In this document: one piece after another, positions 1 through 9,844 of the stretch
Layout: every line of letters starts with the position of its first letter
Position numbering within the stretch: position 1 is the first letter of the stretch
NCBI RefSeq assembly: GCF_013378445.1
Contig: NZ_JABXYK010000003.1
Location: forward strand, 62,001 to 126,000
Reading direction: 5' to 3'
From: Mycoplana rhizolycopersici
Lineage (GTDB): Bacteria > Pseudomonadota > Alphaproteobacteria > Rhizobiales > Rhizobiaceae
Length of the DNA stretch: 64,000 nt
Notes under the pieces: generated by a model
Told to the model about the DNA's origin: nothing
What the model saw: the letters and a program-made list of their open reading frames with translations, nothing else
Databases searched by the model: none
Position numbers and translations under genes: made by a program

Positions 1-468
1 GAGGTAGTAGCGCGTCTCTTCCGTCGAGATCGCGAACTGCGTCCTGTCGATCAGCATCTTCAGGTCTGTCGCCTTCAGGCGGAACGTGTGGCTGAAGCTG
101 CCGGCCGTCAGGTCGGGGAAGTCGGACTGCGGCAGGCACTGCAGCGAGAACTTCGAGCGGCCGGACGCGACCGTCATAGACCCGCCGTCCGGCGTGTTGG
201 CCAGCAGCACTTCGGAGCCGTCCGGCAACTTGCGCACGATGTCGTAAAGCAGATGCGCCGGAACGGTCGTAGCGCCCGCCTGTTCGATCTGTGCGGGCGT
301 CGCCTCGGTGATTTCCAGGTCGAGGTCGGTCGCCTTCATCTCAAGCCCGGCGCCTTCCGAGCGCAGCAGCACGTTCGACAGGATCGGTATCGTGTTGCGG
401 CGTTCGACCACGCGATGGACATGGTTGAGCGACTTCAGGAGATTGGACCGTTCGATTGTGATGCGCAT
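1..468 (-). CDS. dnaN: DNA polymerase III beta sliding clamp, N-terminal part (cut by window edge)
   Basis: The reverse strand from 468 reads MRITIERSNLLKSLNHVHRV and stays open to the window edge, giving the first 156 residues. The text after the start (ERRNTIPILSNVLL, ATDLDLEI) is the conserved first domain of the beta clamp, the ring that tethers the replicative polymerase to DNA. Later segments such as VRKLPDGSEV, SMTVASGRSKFSLQCLP and the LKATDLKMLIDRTQFAIS stretch that begins domain 2 also fit. The full protein is about 370 residues, so over half lies outside the window. The gene is divergent from rsmI. The start ATG at 468 gives the usual bacterial DnaN N-terminus without extension. 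Confidence 0.93.
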   Translation of the reverse strand, partial: MRITIERSNLLKSLNHVHRVVERRNTIPILSNVLLRSEGAGLEMKATDLDLEITEATPAQIEQAGATTVPAHLLYDIVRKLPDGSEVLLANTPDGGSMTVASGRSKFSLQCLPQSDFPDLTAGSFSHTFRLKATDLKMLIDRTQFAISTEETRYYL

Positions 469-710
469 TGGAGTACCGCTTTCGACCGCTCTGCCCGCCG
501 GCCGTGCCGACGCGGCGTCTTCTTGTTTGCCGGCTGGCGCCGGAAGGATGTGGACGGGCAAATTGGCAGATTTATCCGTCCAATTGCAAGAGGCATGGCG
601 ATTGCCATAGGGGATAGAACCGTCCCCCGCCGTTCCCGCGCCCTTGCGGCCCGTCCCGGTCTCGCCCATAAGGAAGCTAGCCCGCCTCGACCGGGACGAA
701 AAGCAGGAAT

Positions 711-1646
711 ATGACGTCTCGCATGCATGAACAGCCGCAAAGGGAGGCAGCGCCGGCTGCCCGTCACTATCGCGTCCACGGCGCGCTCGTGCCCGCGCGG
801 CCGCTCGAGCCTGCGCTCTATCTGGTCGCAACCCCGATCGGCAATCTCGGCGACATCACTCTGCGGGCGCTGGAGACCCTTGCCGGCGCCGACGTGCTGG
901 CCTGCGAGGACACCCGCGTCACCCGCGTTCTGCTCGACCGCTACGGCATCGTGACGCGCCCTTACGCCTACCACGAGCACAATGCCGACGAGGTCGGTCC
1001 GAAGCTCGTCGCCGCACTGGACGAGGGGCGCTCGGTGGCATTGGTCTCCGATGCCGGCACGCCGCTCGTCTCCGATCCCGGCTATCGCCTCGGCCAACTC
1101 GCGCTTGCCGCTGGCCACAAGGTCGTGCCGATCCCCGGACCGTCGGCGCCGCTCGCAGCGCTCGTCGGCTCGGGCCTGCCGAACGATGCCTTCCTATTCG
1201 CGGGCTTCCTGCCGGTGAAGGACAAGGCGCGCCGCGATCGCCTGGGCGAACTCGGCCGCGTGCCGTCGACGTTGATCTTTTTTGAATCGCCCCACCGGAT
1301 CGGGGCGACGCTTGCCGCTGCGGCAGATGTTCTGGGCGGCGCGAGACAGGCCTGCGTGTGCCGCGAACTGACCAAGACTTTCGAGGAATTCCGCCGCGGC
1401 TCGCTTGAAGAGCTTGCCGCCCACTATGCGGGAAACCCCCAGGTGAAGGGCGAGATCGTGCTCGTTGTCGCGCCGCCGGCGGAAGAGCCGCCGCCGGAAG
1501 CAGCCGACGTCGATGCACTGCTTGCCGGGCTCGTGGCCGACATGCCGGCCGGGAAGGCGGCGACCGAGGCCGCGCGCCAGACGGGACTGCCCCGGCGCGA
1601 CCTCTACCAGCGCCTGCTCGAACTGAAGGCCGAACATGGGCGATGA
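711..1646 (+). CDS. rsmI: 16S rRNA (cytidine1402-2'-O)-methyltransferase RsmI
   Basis: This 311-residue protein belongs to the tetrapyrrole-methylase-fold family. The segments [35 protein letters not shown] and FFESPHRI are diagnostic of RsmI, which uses S-adenosylmethionine to 2'-O-methylate C1402 in the 16S rRNA decoding centre. The ATG at 711 is preceded by AGCAGGAAT, a reasonable ribosome binding site; a second in-frame ATG at 723 is possible. There is an N-terminal extension of about 35 residues before the conserved core. The gene overlaps yraN by 11 bp, the usual rsmI-yraN arrangement, and the pair is probably cotranscribed. Confidence 0.93.
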   Translation: MTSRMHEQPQREAAPAARHYRVHGALVPARPLEPALYLVATPIGNLGDITLRALETLAGADVLACEDTRVTRVLLDRYGIVTRPYAYHEHNADEVGPKLVAALDEGRSVALVSDAGTPLVSDPGYRLGQLALAAGHKVVPIPGPSAPLAALVGSGLPNDAFLFAGFLPVKDKARRDRLGELGRVPSTLIFFESPHRIGATLAAAADVLGGARQACVCRELTKTFEEFRRGSLEELAAHYAGNPQVKGEIVLVVAPPAEEPPPEAADVDALLAGLVADMPAGKAATEAARQTGLPRRDLYQRLLELKAEHGR

Positions 1647-2004
1647 GGCGGGCAGAAAGCTCCGCCGCAAGGCCTTTCGCCGCGGCCATTTCGCGGAATA
1701 CATTGCTGCCCTCTATCTGATCGCCAAAGGCTATCGCATCATTGCGATCCGCCACCGCACCAGGCTCGGCGAGATCGACATCATCGCACGCAAGGGCGAC
1801 TTGGTCGCTTGCGTCGAGGTCAAGGCGAGAGCGAGTGAGGAAGGTGCGGTCTTTGCGGTCACGGGAGCCGCCCAACATCGCATTCGCGCCGCAAGCGATG
1901 TCTGGCTGTCGCGCCAGTCCGATGCACATCTGCTGTCGATCCGCTACGATATCGTCGCCGTCATGCCGTGGCGTTTGCCCCGACATCTGCCGGGCGCGTT
2001 TTGA
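1636..2004 (+). CDS. yraN: YraN family protein (UPF0102), predicted endonuclease fold
   Basis: The gene encodes 122 residues. [20 protein letters not shown] contains the D and ExK residues of a restriction-endonuclease-like (Holliday-junction-resolvase-like) core, which defines UPF0102/Yra[21 protein letters not shown] forms the first conserved helix. No biochemical role is firmly established for the family; a nucleic-acid function is usually inferred. The start codon lies inside the end of rsmI, so the two genes are translationally coupled. About 130 bp of non-coding sequence follow before ugpB. Confidence 0.88.
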   Translation: MGDEAGRKLRRKAFRRGHFAEYIAALYLIAKGYRIIAIRHRTRLGEIDIIARKGDLVACVEVKARASEEGAVFAVTGAAQHRIRAASDVWLSRQSDAHLLSIRYDIVAVMPWRLPRHLPGAF

Positions 2005-2049
2005 AGTAAAAACGAAATCGGTTCGAAAGTGATGTGAAATGTAATCGAA

Positions 2050-2071
2050 CTGACACATTCCTGTTAAGCGA
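2050..2071 (+). promoter_or_regulatory. Possible Pho box upstream of ugpB
   Basis: CTGACACATTC is followed directly by CTGTTAAGCGA. Two 11-bp direct half-sites starting CTG resemble the rhizobial PhoB consensus half CTGTCATAAAT, and ugp operons in rhizobia are known to be phosphate-starvation controlled. The match is partial, so this is a candidate only. Confidence 0.3.
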
Positions 2072-2131
2072 TCTTCACGGAAGGGCAATAGGCACTCGCA
2101 CACCGATGCAACCGGTGGAGAGGATCCTTCC

Positions 2132-3430
2132 ATGATCAAACAGTTTTCCCTCGCAGCAATCTCGATCGCCCTGACCGCGACCTCGTCGCTCGCCGCCACC
2201 AATATCAGCTGGTGGCACGGCATGGCCGGCCGCAATGGCGAGGTCATCAACGAGGTGGCCCAGAAGTTCAACGCCGCGCAGACCGCCTGCGCGCTGACCC
2301 CGGTCTCCAAGGGCACCTATGAAGAGGCGCTCGCTTCCGGCATCGCAGCCTTCCGCTCCGGCGAACAGCCGAACATCCTGCAGGTCTTCGACGCAGGTGC
2401 GGCCACCATCATCAACGCCAAGGGCGCTGTCGTCCCGGCCGAGGACCTGATCAAGGAAGCCGGCTACGACTTCGACCGCAACGCCTTCATCGAAGGCGTG
2501 CGCTACTTCTACGCCGACAGCGACGGCAAGTTCGTCGGCATGCCGTTCAACTCGTCCGCGCCGATCATGTACATCAACGACGAGGCCCTGAAGAAGGCCG
2601 GCGTCGAGGCGCCGAAGACGTGGGAAGAGTTCGAGGCGGCAGCGCCGAAGCTGAAGGAAGCCGGCTACATCCCGCTGGTCCAGGCGCAGCTGACCTGGCA
2701 GTTCACGGAAAACTTCTTCTCGCGCAACAACATCCAGTTCGCGACCAACAACAACGGCTACGACAGCGTCGTAGACACCAAGATCAAGGCCACCGACCCG
2801 AACCTCGTCATGATGTTCGAGAAGCTGAAGTCCTGGGCGGACCAGGGTTACTTCGCCTATTACGGCGCCGGCTGGAACGACAACCAGAAGCCGTTCGAAG
2901 AAAACAAGGTTGCGCTGTGGGTCGGCTCTTCGGGCTCCTTCGGCGGCCTGCAGAAGACCGCCCAGATGCCGTTCTCGGCCACTTTCCTGCCTTACTGGGG
3001 CTCGATTGCGGGCGCCGGCACCAATTCCTTCATCGGCGGTGCCGCTCTCTTCGCCATGGCTGGCAAGCCGGCCGAGGAAAACAAGTGCGTGGCCGACTTC
3101 TTCCAGTTCCTGACCTCGCCGGAGATCCAGAAGTTCTACCACCAGGCCACCGGCTACGTCGCCATCACCAAGGAAGCATACGAACTGGCGAAGTCCGAGG
3201 GCTACTATGAAAAGACCCCGGTCGCCGAAGTCGGCATCCAGCAGCTGATGCTGCCGGCCGGCGAATGGTCGAAGGGCTACCGTCTCGGCTTCTATCCGCA
3301 GATCCGCGAGATCATGGAGCGCGAATACGGCCGCATCTTTTCCGGCGAGACCACCGTCAAGGACGCGTTCGATACAATTGAGCGCGAGGGTAACGAATTG
3401 CTCGCCCGCTTCGCCAAGACGGCGGGTTGA
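2132..3430 (+). CDS. ugpB: sn-Glycerol-3-phosphate ABC transporter, periplasmic binding protein
   Basis: This 432-residue extracellular solute-binding protein starts with a signal peptide (MIKQFSLAAISIALTATSSL, cleavage near residue 21-23). The mature N-terminus TNISWWHGMAGRNGEVIN matches UgpB, which binds glycerol-3-phosphate and glycerophosphodiesters. WGSIAGAGTNSFIGGAALF is another typical UgpB segment. GGAGAGGATCC lies just upstream of the ATG. It is the first gene of ugpBAEC, with a palindromic RIME-like repeat between it and ugpA. Such a repeat could attenuate transcription or stabilise the binding-protein mRNA, which is usually needed in excess; this last point is inference. Confidence 0.94.
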   Translation: MIKQFSLAAISIALTATSSLAATNISWWHGMAGRNGEVINEVAQKFNAAQTACALTPVSKGTYEEALASGIAAFRSGEQPNILQVFDAGAATIINAKGAVVPAEDLIKEAGYDFDRNAFIEGVRYFYADSDGKFVGMPFNSSAPIMYINDEALKKAGVEAPKTWEEFEAAAPKLKEAGYIPLVQAQLTWQFTENFFSRNNIQFATNNNGYDSVVDTKIKATDPNLVMMFEKLKSWADQGYFAYYGAGWNDNQKPFEENKVALWVGSSGSFGGLQKTAQMPFSATFLPYWGSIAGAGTNSFIGGAALFAMAGKPAEENKCVADFFQFLTSPEIQKFYHQATGYVAITKEAYELAKSEGYYEKTPVAEVGIQQLMLPAGEWSKGYRLGFYPQIREIMEREYGRIFSGETTVKDAFDTIEREGNELLARFAKTAG

Positions 3431-3463
3431 TCGGTAACTGTCGGCCGCTCGACTATCCGGTGG

Positions 3464-3572
3464 CCCCTCATCCGGCCTGCCGGCCACCTTCTCCCCGCAA
3501 GCGGGGAGAAGGATCCTCGCCGCAACGTATTCCTCCCCCTCTCCCCGCTTGCGGGGGGGCTGGGGTGAGGGG
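3464..3572. repeat. RIME-like palindromic intergenic repeat
   Basis: A 109-bp block between ugpB and ugpA begins CCCCTCATCC and ends with the inverted TGAGGGG. Inside is a perfect stem TCTCCCCGC-AA-GCGGGGAGA (3490-3509), then a second related stem near 3540-3559. This layout is that of the rhizobial intergenic mosaic elements. It contains no gene and can fold into strong RNA hairpins. Confidence 0.7.
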
Positions 3573-3652
3573 CATTCGCCAATGAGGGGTGAGAGGCAGC
3601 CTTCACATCAGGCTCGAACGAACATTGCCCCTACCTGTCTGAAGGTCTGCCA

Positions 3653-4534
3653 ATGAAGCGCGTCCAGTTCTCCTCGCCGCTGCTGCCCTATCTGTTCCTG
3701 GCGCCGCAGTTGGCCGTGATCGTCATCTTCTTCTACTGGCCGTCGGTGCGGGCGATCCAGTCCTCCTTCTATCTGGAGGATCCGTTCGGCTTCGGCTCGA
3801 CCTTCGTCGGCTTCGACAACTATCTCGGCGTGCTTCTCAGTCCCGAATATCTGTCCATCGCCCGCTTCACGGCGATCTTCACCGCAACCGTCACCTTCTT
3901 CTCGCTCGCGCTCGGCCTGCTGCTCGCCGTCAAGGCAGACGCGGTGATCCGCGGCAACGCCGCCTACAAGACGCTGCTGATTTCCGTCTATGCCATCGCC
4001 CCGCCGGTCGCGGGCCTGATCGGCATGATGTTCTTCGACCAGCACATCGGCCCCTTCGTCAAGATTGCCGCCTTCCTCGGCTGGGATATGAAGGTAGGCC
4101 TCAGCTATTTCGACACCGCGTTTGCCATGATCTTCGTCGCCGTCTGGAAGCAGATCCCCTACAATTTCATCTTCTTTCTCTCCGGTCTCCAGGCTCTGCC
4201 GGCTTCCGTGCGCGAGGCCGCCGCCATCGACTGCCGCTCCGGCATCAAGCGCTTCTGGACGGTCATCTTCCCGCTTCTCGCGCCCACCGCCTTCTTCCTT
4301 CTGATCATCAACGTCACCTACGCTCTGTTCGACACCTTCGGCGTCATCGACGTGATGGTGAAGGACAAGGCGGCCAACAACCCGATCACGCTGGTCTACA
4401 AGGTCTACATGGACGGCTTCCGCGGCAACGACATCGGCGGCTCCTCGGCCCAGTCGGTGATCCTGATGATCGTCGTCTTCGTGCTCACCGTGCTGCAGTT
4501 CCGCTTCATCGAGCGGCGCATCCACTACACCTGA
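3653..4534 (+). CDS. ugpA: sn-Glycerol-3-phosphate ABC transporter permease UgpA
   Basis: This 293-residue inner-membrane protein has about six transmembrane helices. The first is LPYLFLAPQLAVIVIFFYWP near the N-terminus. The EAA loop that docks on the ATPase is seen as REAAAIDCRSGIKRFWTVIF. The sequence resembles UgpA closely, including the C-terminal NNPITLVYKVYMDGFRGNDI segment. It forms the channel with UgpE and is energised by UgpC. The gene is followed by ugpE after 7 bp. The start ATG at 3653 follows the RIME-like repeat by about 80 bp. Confidence 0.94.
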   Translation: MKRVQFSSPLLPYLFLAPQLAVIVIFFYWPSVRAIQSSFYLEDPFGFGSTFVGFDNYLGVLLSPEYLSIARFTAIFTATVTFFSLALGLLLAVKADAVIRGNAAYKTLLISVYAIAPPVAGLIGMMFFDQHIGPFVKIAAFLGWDMKVGLSYFDTAFAMIFVAVWKQIPYNFIFFLSGLQALPASVREAAAIDCRSGIKRFWTVIFPLLAPTAFFLLIINVTYALFDTFGVIDVMVKDKAANNPITLVYKVYMDGFRGNDIGGSSAQSVILMIVVFVLTVLQFRFIERRIHYT

Positions 4535-4541
4535 GGCGCCC

Positions 4542-5384
4542 ATGCACAGAACCCGCATCCTCGACCATGCCGTCCTGATCCTCGGCGCCCTGTTCCTGAC
4601 GCTGCCGGTGGTCGTCGCCTTCATGACCTCGACGCACGAGGCGGCCGAGATCCATTCGAAGGGGCTGATGCTCTCGCCCGGCGGCCATTTCGTCGAGACC
4701 TACGAGACCGTGCTGACGCGTCAGGGCGGCTTCACCGGCCAGGTCACCGGCGCGCGGATGATGATGAATTCCTTCATCCTCGGCATCGGCTTCGCCGTCG
4801 GCAAGATCGTGCTCTCGATGCTGGCTGCCTATGCGATCGTCTATTTCCGCTTCCGGTTCGCCACGCTCGCCTTCTGGGTGATCTTCACCACGCTGCTTTT
4901 GCCGCTCGAAGTGCGCATCATGCCCTCCTACGAGGTGATGAGCGGGCTCGGTCTCATCAACTCCTATACCGGCCTGATCGTGCCGCTCTTGGCGTCGGCC
5001 ACCGGCACCTTCTATTTCCGCCAGTTCTTCAAGTCGGTGCCTGAGGAGCTTCTCGAGGCCGCCCGCATCGACGGCGCCGGGCCGTTCAAGTTCTTCATAG
5101 ACGTGCTGGTGCCGCTCTCGAAGACGATGATTGCGGCGATTTTCATCATCATGTTCGTCTATGGCTGGAACCAGTATCTCTGGCCGATGCTGATGACCAC
5201 CGACGAGCGCTTCTTCACCCTGATGCGCGGCATCAAGCAGATCCTCCAGGTCTGGATCGGCTCGCAGATCCCCGACTACAACGAGGCCTTCGCACTGGCT
5301 GTCCTCGCCATGCTTCCACCGGTTCTCATCGTGGTGATCTTCCAGAGCTGGTTCATCAAGGGCCTCACCGAAAGCGACAAGTAA
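4542..5384 (+). CDS. ugpE: sn-Glycerol-3-phosphate ABC transporter permease UgpE
   Basis: This 280-residue permease has six predicted transmembrane helices. The EAA motif is [38 protein letters not shown] and [20 protein letters not shown] are characteristic of UgpE in the carbohydrate-uptake CUT1 group. It pairs with UgpA to form the membrane channel. It begins 7 bp after ugpA and ends 10 bp before ugpC, so all four genes are one operon. The length is typical. Confidence 0.94.
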   Translation: MHRTRILDHAVLILGALFLTLPVVVAFMTSTHEAAEIHSKGLMLSPGGHFVETYETVLTRQGGFTGQVTGARMMMNSFILGIGFAVGKIVLSMLAAYAIVYFRFRFATLAFWVIFTTLLLPLEVRIMPSYEVMSGLGLINSYTGLIVPLLASATGTFYFRQFFKSVPEELLEAARIDGAGPFKFFIDVLVPLSKTMIAAIFIIMFVYGWNQYLWPMLMTTDERFFTLMRGIKQILQVWIGSQIPDYNEAFALAVLAMLPPVLIVVIFQSWFIKGLTESDK

Positions 5385-5394
5385 GGATAAGTCG

Positions 5395-6522
5395 ATGGCA
5401 ACGATCGAGATCGACAAGGTATCGAAAATCTATCACGGCAACGTGCCGGCGGTGAGCGAGGTCGACATAAGGATCGCCGATGGCGAGTTCATCGTCCTCG
5501 TCGGCCCCTCCGGCTGCGGGAAGTCGACGCTCCTGCGCATGGTCGCCGGGCTGGAGACGATCTCAAGTGGTACGGTGCGGATCGGCGATCGTATCGTCAA
5601 CGATGTCGAGCCGGCCGACCGCGACATCGCCATGGTCTTCCAGAACTATGCGCTCTATCCGCATATGACCGTGCGCGAGAACCTCGCCTACGGGCTGAAG
5701 AACCGCCGCACGCCCAAGCCGGAGATCGAGGCGCGCGTGGCAGAAGCCGCCCGCATGCTGGAACTCGGCCCCTATCTCGACCGCAAGCCGCGCGCGCTCT
5801 CGGGCGGCCAGCGCCAGCGCGTCGCAATGGGCCGCGCCATCGTTCGCCAGCCCTCCGCCTTCCTGTTCGACGAGCCGCTCTCCAACCTCGACGCCAAGCT
5901 GCGCGTCTCCATGCGCGGCGAGATCAAGCGCCTGCAGCGCCGGGTCGGCACGACCTCGCTCTACGTCACCCATGATCAGTTGGAAGCAATGACGCTCGCC
6001 GACCGCCTCGTGGTCCTCAACGGCGGTCGCATCGAGCAGATCGGCCGGCCGCTCGATGTCTACCACGCACCCGCCTCCACCTTCGTCGCAAGTTTCATCG
6101 GCTCGCCGGCAATGAACCTGGTGCAGGGTGAACTGCACGGCAGCAAGCTTGCGATCGGCCCGGCGCTGATCGACCTCGGCAAGGCTGTGCCGACGCAAGG
6201 CGCCGTCACCGTCGGCTTCCGCGCCGAGGACCTGCAGGCGGCCGCCCCCGGCGGCACCGCTGCTGAGGGCGGCAGCATGCCGCTTCGCGTCGATTATGTG
6301 GAGGAACTGGGTTCCCAGCGCCTCGTGCACGGCATGGTCGGCGACCAGGCCGTCACCGTTGCACTCTCCTCCGATGCGACGCTGAGAGGCGAGATGCCGG
6401 TCACGATCCCGATCGGCCGCCTGCATTTCTTTGACGCGGAGAGTGGCCGCCGGCTGCCCTGGTCCAGCGCCGAGCCGCACCGCACGGCCACGGCCCCCGA
6501 CCTGCTGGAGACGGCACGATGA
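5395..6522 (+). CDS. ugpC: sn-Glycerol-3-phosphate ABC transporter ATP-binding protein UgpC
   Basis: This 375-residue ATPase energises UgpAE. Walker A is GPSGCGKST (residues 37-45), the Q-loop lies in [11 protein letters not shown], the signature is [14 protein letters not shown], Walker B is [11 protein letters not shown] and the H-loop lies in [15 protein letters not shown]. The C-terminal third is the TOBE/OB regulatory region of the MalK/UgpC type ([13 protein letters not shown]). AAGGATAAGTCG precedes the ATG. Its last four bases overlap the start of the next gene, indicating coupling. Confidence 0.94.
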   Translation: MATIEIDKVSKIYHGNVPAVSEVDIRIADGEFIVLVGPSGCGKSTLLRMVAGLETISSGTVRIGDRIVNDVEPADRDIAMVFQNYALYPHMTVRENLAYGLKNRRTPKPEIEARVAEAARMLELGPYLDRKPRALSGGQRQRVAMGRAIVRQPSAFLFDEPLSNLDAKLRVSMRGEIKRLQRRVGTTSLYVTHDQLEAMTLADRLVVLNGGRIEQIGRPLDVYHAPASTFVASFIGSPAMNLVQGELHGSKLAIGPALIDLGKAVPTQGAVTVGFRAEDLQAAAPGGTAAEGGSMPLRVDYVEELGSQRLVHGMVGDQAVTVALSSDATLRGEMPVTIPIGRLHFFDAESGRRLPWSSAEPHRTATAPDLLETAR

Positions 6523-7513
6523 TCCGCACCACCGTCCCTGCATTGGAGGCTGCGAGCGAGAGCGTTCGCGCCGACGTCGCCACCCTGCCGCGCACTATCG
6601 AGGCCCATGACGACAGGATGGCGTCGCTGCCCTTCATGAATGTGATCGAGGTCGGCGGCAGCGCCGCATCGGCCGGCTCGCTCGCCTTCCCGTTTGATGT
6701 CGCCGCCTGGAATCTGGAACGCTGCCTGTTTCCCGAAGCGACCGCAGGCCTGCTGCGGCGGGCAACGCCGGCACCCGTCGTGCTCGTCTCGGAAATGGAC
6801 AGCGGCATGGCCCGCACCGGCCAGCGCAATACGACGACCGAACTCGCCGGCCACCTCAACATGGCCTATGCCTATGGGGTCGAGTTCCTCGAGCTCGGTC
6901 TCGGCTCTGCGACCGAGCGCGAATTCTGCAGGGACGACTTCAACCTGCACGGCTTCCACGGCAACGGCCTGATGGCGGGCGTTCCGCTGGCGCGGCCCTT
7001 CATGCTCCGCCTCGAAGGCGAGCGGCTGTGGTTCATCGACGGCGGCGACCAGCCTCGTCTCGGCGAGCGCATGGCGATCGGCGCGGTCATCGAGACGGAA
7101 GCGGGACCCTTCGTCGCCGTCTCCACCCATCTCGAAAGCGCGACCAATGCGGCCTATCGCGAACGCCAGGTGGTGGGCCTCATCGATGTGCTCGACGCAA
7201 CCTTTCCGGGCCTGCCGGTCCTGATCGGCGGCGACCTGAACACCGGCAACCATACAGGCGGCGACTTCGAGGCCGAAGGCCTGTTTGCACGCGCTTACGA
7301 ACGCGGCTTCTCTCGCCACGGCGGCCCGCTGGAGCAGATGACGACCCGTCCGAGCCTGATTACCCGCTGGCCGACCGGACGATGAAGCTCGACTGGTTCC
7401 TGGCCCGTGGCCTCCTCGTCGGTGAGACCCGCATCGTCTCTTCGCTCGACGAAACCGGCCGGCCGCTCTCCGGTCACGACCTGATCGTCTGCCGCATCGA
7501 GGGTTTCGAATAG
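6519..7513 (+). pseudogene. Endonuclease/exonuclease/phosphatase family protein, frameshifted near its 3' end
   Basis: The first frame runs from 6519 to a stop at 7383 and encodes the phosphohydrolase fold: FDVAAWNLERCLFP, VSEMDSGMARTGQRNT, HGNGLMAGVPL, VSTHLESATN and IGGDLNTGNH, the last two holding the metal-binding Asn/Asp/His residues. The expected C-terminal block (YPLADRTMKLDWFLARGLLV then SLDETGRPLSGHDLIV) continues in another frame to a stop at 7513. The switch lies about 7345-7365 and is equivalent to one missing base. The gene overlaps ugpC by 4 bp, so it is the last gene of the ugp operon and may act on glycerophosphodiester-type or other phosphate substrates; that role is inference. 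The shift could be true inactivation or a sequencing error. Confidence 0.75.
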
Positions 7514-7770
7514 GTATTGCTGCGTCGTCGCGGCCACCACTGGTGATCCTTATCTGGCCGCTGCCATGCGGGACGCCATCGGGCGTCGGCCTGTCGGCGG
7601 TGGCGCGATCGGTGCGGTGCCGTTGCAGGGGCGGGGCGGAAGCCCGTTTCGAGAACATCGTCCGTCCCGCCACGCCAAATCCGCATGATCGCTAAAATTG
7701 TAGCAAGCGCATGAACCCGCTTCGAACCTTCTGCTCTTAAATTCGCGCCGATGGCGAAGAGGGGACTTCG

Positions 7771-8271
7771 ATGGTTCTGAAACTGATGCTCGCAAGTGCG
7801 ATCGGCATGGCGGTGCGTACGATTCCGGCAAAGGCGCTGCCTCCAAGGCCGCTGATCGCAGCCTCCATGGATGAGATGGAGATGGCGGACGCGCCGATCG
7901 AGCCTTCCTGGATCCTCGAAGGCGCGCCTCGCGCGCGCCTTGCCCTGCATTCGCGCGGCCACGACGACCAGTCGACGACCGCGATATGGGATTGCACCGC
8001 CGGCGCCTTCCGCTGGTATTTCGGCTGGGACGAGACGGTGATGATCCTGGAGGGCGAGGTGCACGTCACCACCGAGGACGGAGTGGAACGGACGCTGCGC
8101 TCCGGCGATATCGCCTATTTCGCCGGCAAGACCTGGGCAACCTGGCGCGTCGACGACTACGTCCGCAAGATCGCCTTCTGCCGCAAGCAGTTTCCCGCAC
8201 CCGTCGCAATGGCGCTGCGCCTGCGCGACATGATGCGCCCCGGTGCCGCACGCGGTGGTCTCGCCGCCTGA
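7771..8271 (+). CDS. Cupin domain protein (EutQ/DUF861-like)
   Basis: This 166-residue protein carries a small cupin barrel. WDCTAGAFRWYFGWDETVMI, LEGEVHVTTEDGV and RTLRSGDIAYFAGKTWATW match the two conserved cupin motifs of the DUF861 (Cupin_3) group, in which the glutamate/histidine metal ligands are often reduced. An N-terminal stretch of about 45 residues precedes the barrel; its first part (MVLKLMLASAIGMAVRTIPA) could be a membrane or signal-like helix, or the true start may be further in. It lies alone between the ugp operon and gshB. The substrate is unknown. Confidence 0.8.
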   Translation: MVLKLMLASAIGMAVRTIPAKALPPRPLIAASMDEMEMADAPIEPSWILEGAPRARLALHSRGHDDQSTTAIWDCTAGAFRWYFGWDETVMILEGEVHVTTEDGVERTLRSGDIAYFAGKTWATWRVDDYVRKIAFCRKQFPAPVAMALRLRDMMRPGAARGGLAA

Positions 8272-8493
8272 GCGGTCGTCGACGGCGGGTGGAGAAGGTA
8301 TATCCGCCGGTGCCGGATCGACGCGGATGACGCCTTCCCGCCCTGATTGACCGCTGTTTTCGCAGACGCCGTGGCGTCATTTGCGGAAGCGGCGGCAAAG
8401 TCCTGCCTGATCGGTTTGGATGCCGAGCCCGGGCCGTTGCGTTTGTGGGGCCGGAGCCCTAAATGTGACGGGCAGATTCCTGAGGGCAATTAC

Positions 8494-9438
8494 ATGGCGA
8501 AGATCAAGAACGTCGCGGTCCAGATGGACCATGTGTCCACCGTCAATATCGCGGGCGATTCCACCTTCGCCATGAGCCTGGAGGCCCAGGCGCGCGGCTA
8601 CAATCTCTTCCACTATACGCCGGAAAAGCTCAGCCTGCGCGACGGCAAGGTCTTTGCCACCGTCGAGCCGATGCGGCTTCGCGACGTCAAGGGCGATCAC
8701 TACGAGCTCGGCGAGCCTGAGCGTATCGACCTCTCTACCATGGATGTGGTGCTGCTCCGCCAGGACCCGCCTTTCGACATGGCCTACATCACCTCCACCC
8801 ACCTTCTGGAACGCATTCATCCGAAGACGCTGGTGGTCAACGATCCCGCCTGGGTGCGCAACTCGCCGGAGAAGATCTTCGTCACCGAATTTGCCGACCT
8901 GATGCCGGCAACACTGATCACCCGCGATCCGGCCGAGATCCGCCGTTTCCGCGAGGAAATGGGCGACATCATCTTGAAACCGCTTTACGGCAACGGCGGC
9001 GCCGGCGTTTTCCACTCGACCCGCGACGACCGCAACCTCTCCTCGCTCTTGGAAATGTTCGGTCAGATGTTCCGCGAGCCCTTCATTGCGCAGCAGTACC
9101 TGCCGGACGTGCGCAAGGGCGACAAGCGCATCATCCTCGTCGATGGCGAGCCGGTCGGCGCAATCAACCGCGTTCCCGCCGAGCACGACAGCCGCTCCAA
9201 CATGCATGTCGGCGGCCGCGCCGAGGCCACCGCGCTGACGAAGCGCGAGGAGGAGATCTGCGCCCGTATCGGCCCGGCGCTGAAGGCCCGCGGCTTCCTG
9301 CTCGTCGGCATCGATGTAATCGGCGACTACATGACCGAGATCAACGTCACCTCGCCAACCGGCATCCGCGAGGTGAAGAAATTCGGCGGCGCCGATATTG
9401 CAAGCCTGCTGTGGAACGCAATCGAAGCCAAGCGTTAG
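8494..9438 (+). CDS. gshB: Glutathione synthetase
   Basis: This 314-residue ATP-grasp enzyme joins gamma-glutamylcysteine and glycine to form glutathione. Visible family segments are [20 protein letters not shown] at the N-terminus, [32 protein letters not shown], the ATP-grasp loop [12 protein letters not shown], and [13 protein letters not shown] at the C-terminal metal-binding end. The ATG at 8494 is preferred because it gives the normal GshB N-terminus and follows TGAGGGC; the frame stays open upstream but that part is not conserved. The gene stands alone, followed by a hairpin-rich spacer before comM. Confidence 0.95.
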   Translation: MAKIKNVAVQMDHVSTVNIAGDSTFAMSLEAQARGYNLFHYTPEKLSLRDGKVFATVEPMRLRDVKGDHYELGEPERIDLSTMDVVLLRQDPPFDMAYITSTHLLERIHPKTLVVNDPAWVRNSPEKIFVTEFADLMPATLITRDPAEIRRFREEMGDIILKPLYGNGGAGVFHSTRDDRNLSSLLEMFGQMFREPFIAQQYLPDVRKGDKRIILVDGEPVGAINRVPAEHDSRSNMHVGGRAEATALTKREEEICARIGPALKARGFLLVGIDVIGDYMTEINVTSPTGIREVKKFGGADIASLLWNAIEAKR

Positions 9439-9844
9439 GCAGTCGCGCCGGTAGTCCCGGCCGGCGCTCGTGCCCGGGCGTTCAGCCGGCGCACGCGAAG
9501 GCGTGCGCAAGCACGCCTGAGGCGCGACTACAGCATCCTGCATTTCGCTTCATGCCTTGGCGCCCTCCAGAGCCGTCGGCGGGCAGGGCGCCCCGTCACG
9601 CAAAGGGCATCATCCCGTCTGTTCTCCCGTTGCAACCCGATGCAGCCTGAGCGGGAAAAATACGCGCGTTTGTTCGATAATTGTTCTTGTTATATTCCGT
9701 ATTCCGTGCAATCGTGTCACCTGCAACTTGAGGATTGGTTGTGGTGATCGGATGCTATTGGCAGGAGCGGCAGCATCGCTCCCGGTCATGCGCGCTCCTT
9801 TCGCCATCAAGTTCGGCAGCATGAGGCTGCCGCAGGGGGCGTTC
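9439..9844. other. Intergenic region gshB-comM with overlapping hairpins
   Basis: No gene is seen in this 406-bp spacer. It holds two mutually exclusive hairpins: GCGCACGC-GAAG-GCGTGCGC (9489-9508) and AGGCGTGC-GCAA-GCACGCCT (9499-9518). A further stem is GGCGCCCT (9559-9566) with AGGGCGCC (9585-9592). An AT-richer stretch around 9660-9710 precedes comM and may hold its promoter, though no clear -35/-10 pair is assigned. Confidence 0.5.

Noticed and set aside
2075-5417. Long reverse-strand frames opposite ugpB, ugpA and ugpE
   Set aside because: Each is the mirror of a strongly conserved ABC transporter gene, with biased composition and no family match.
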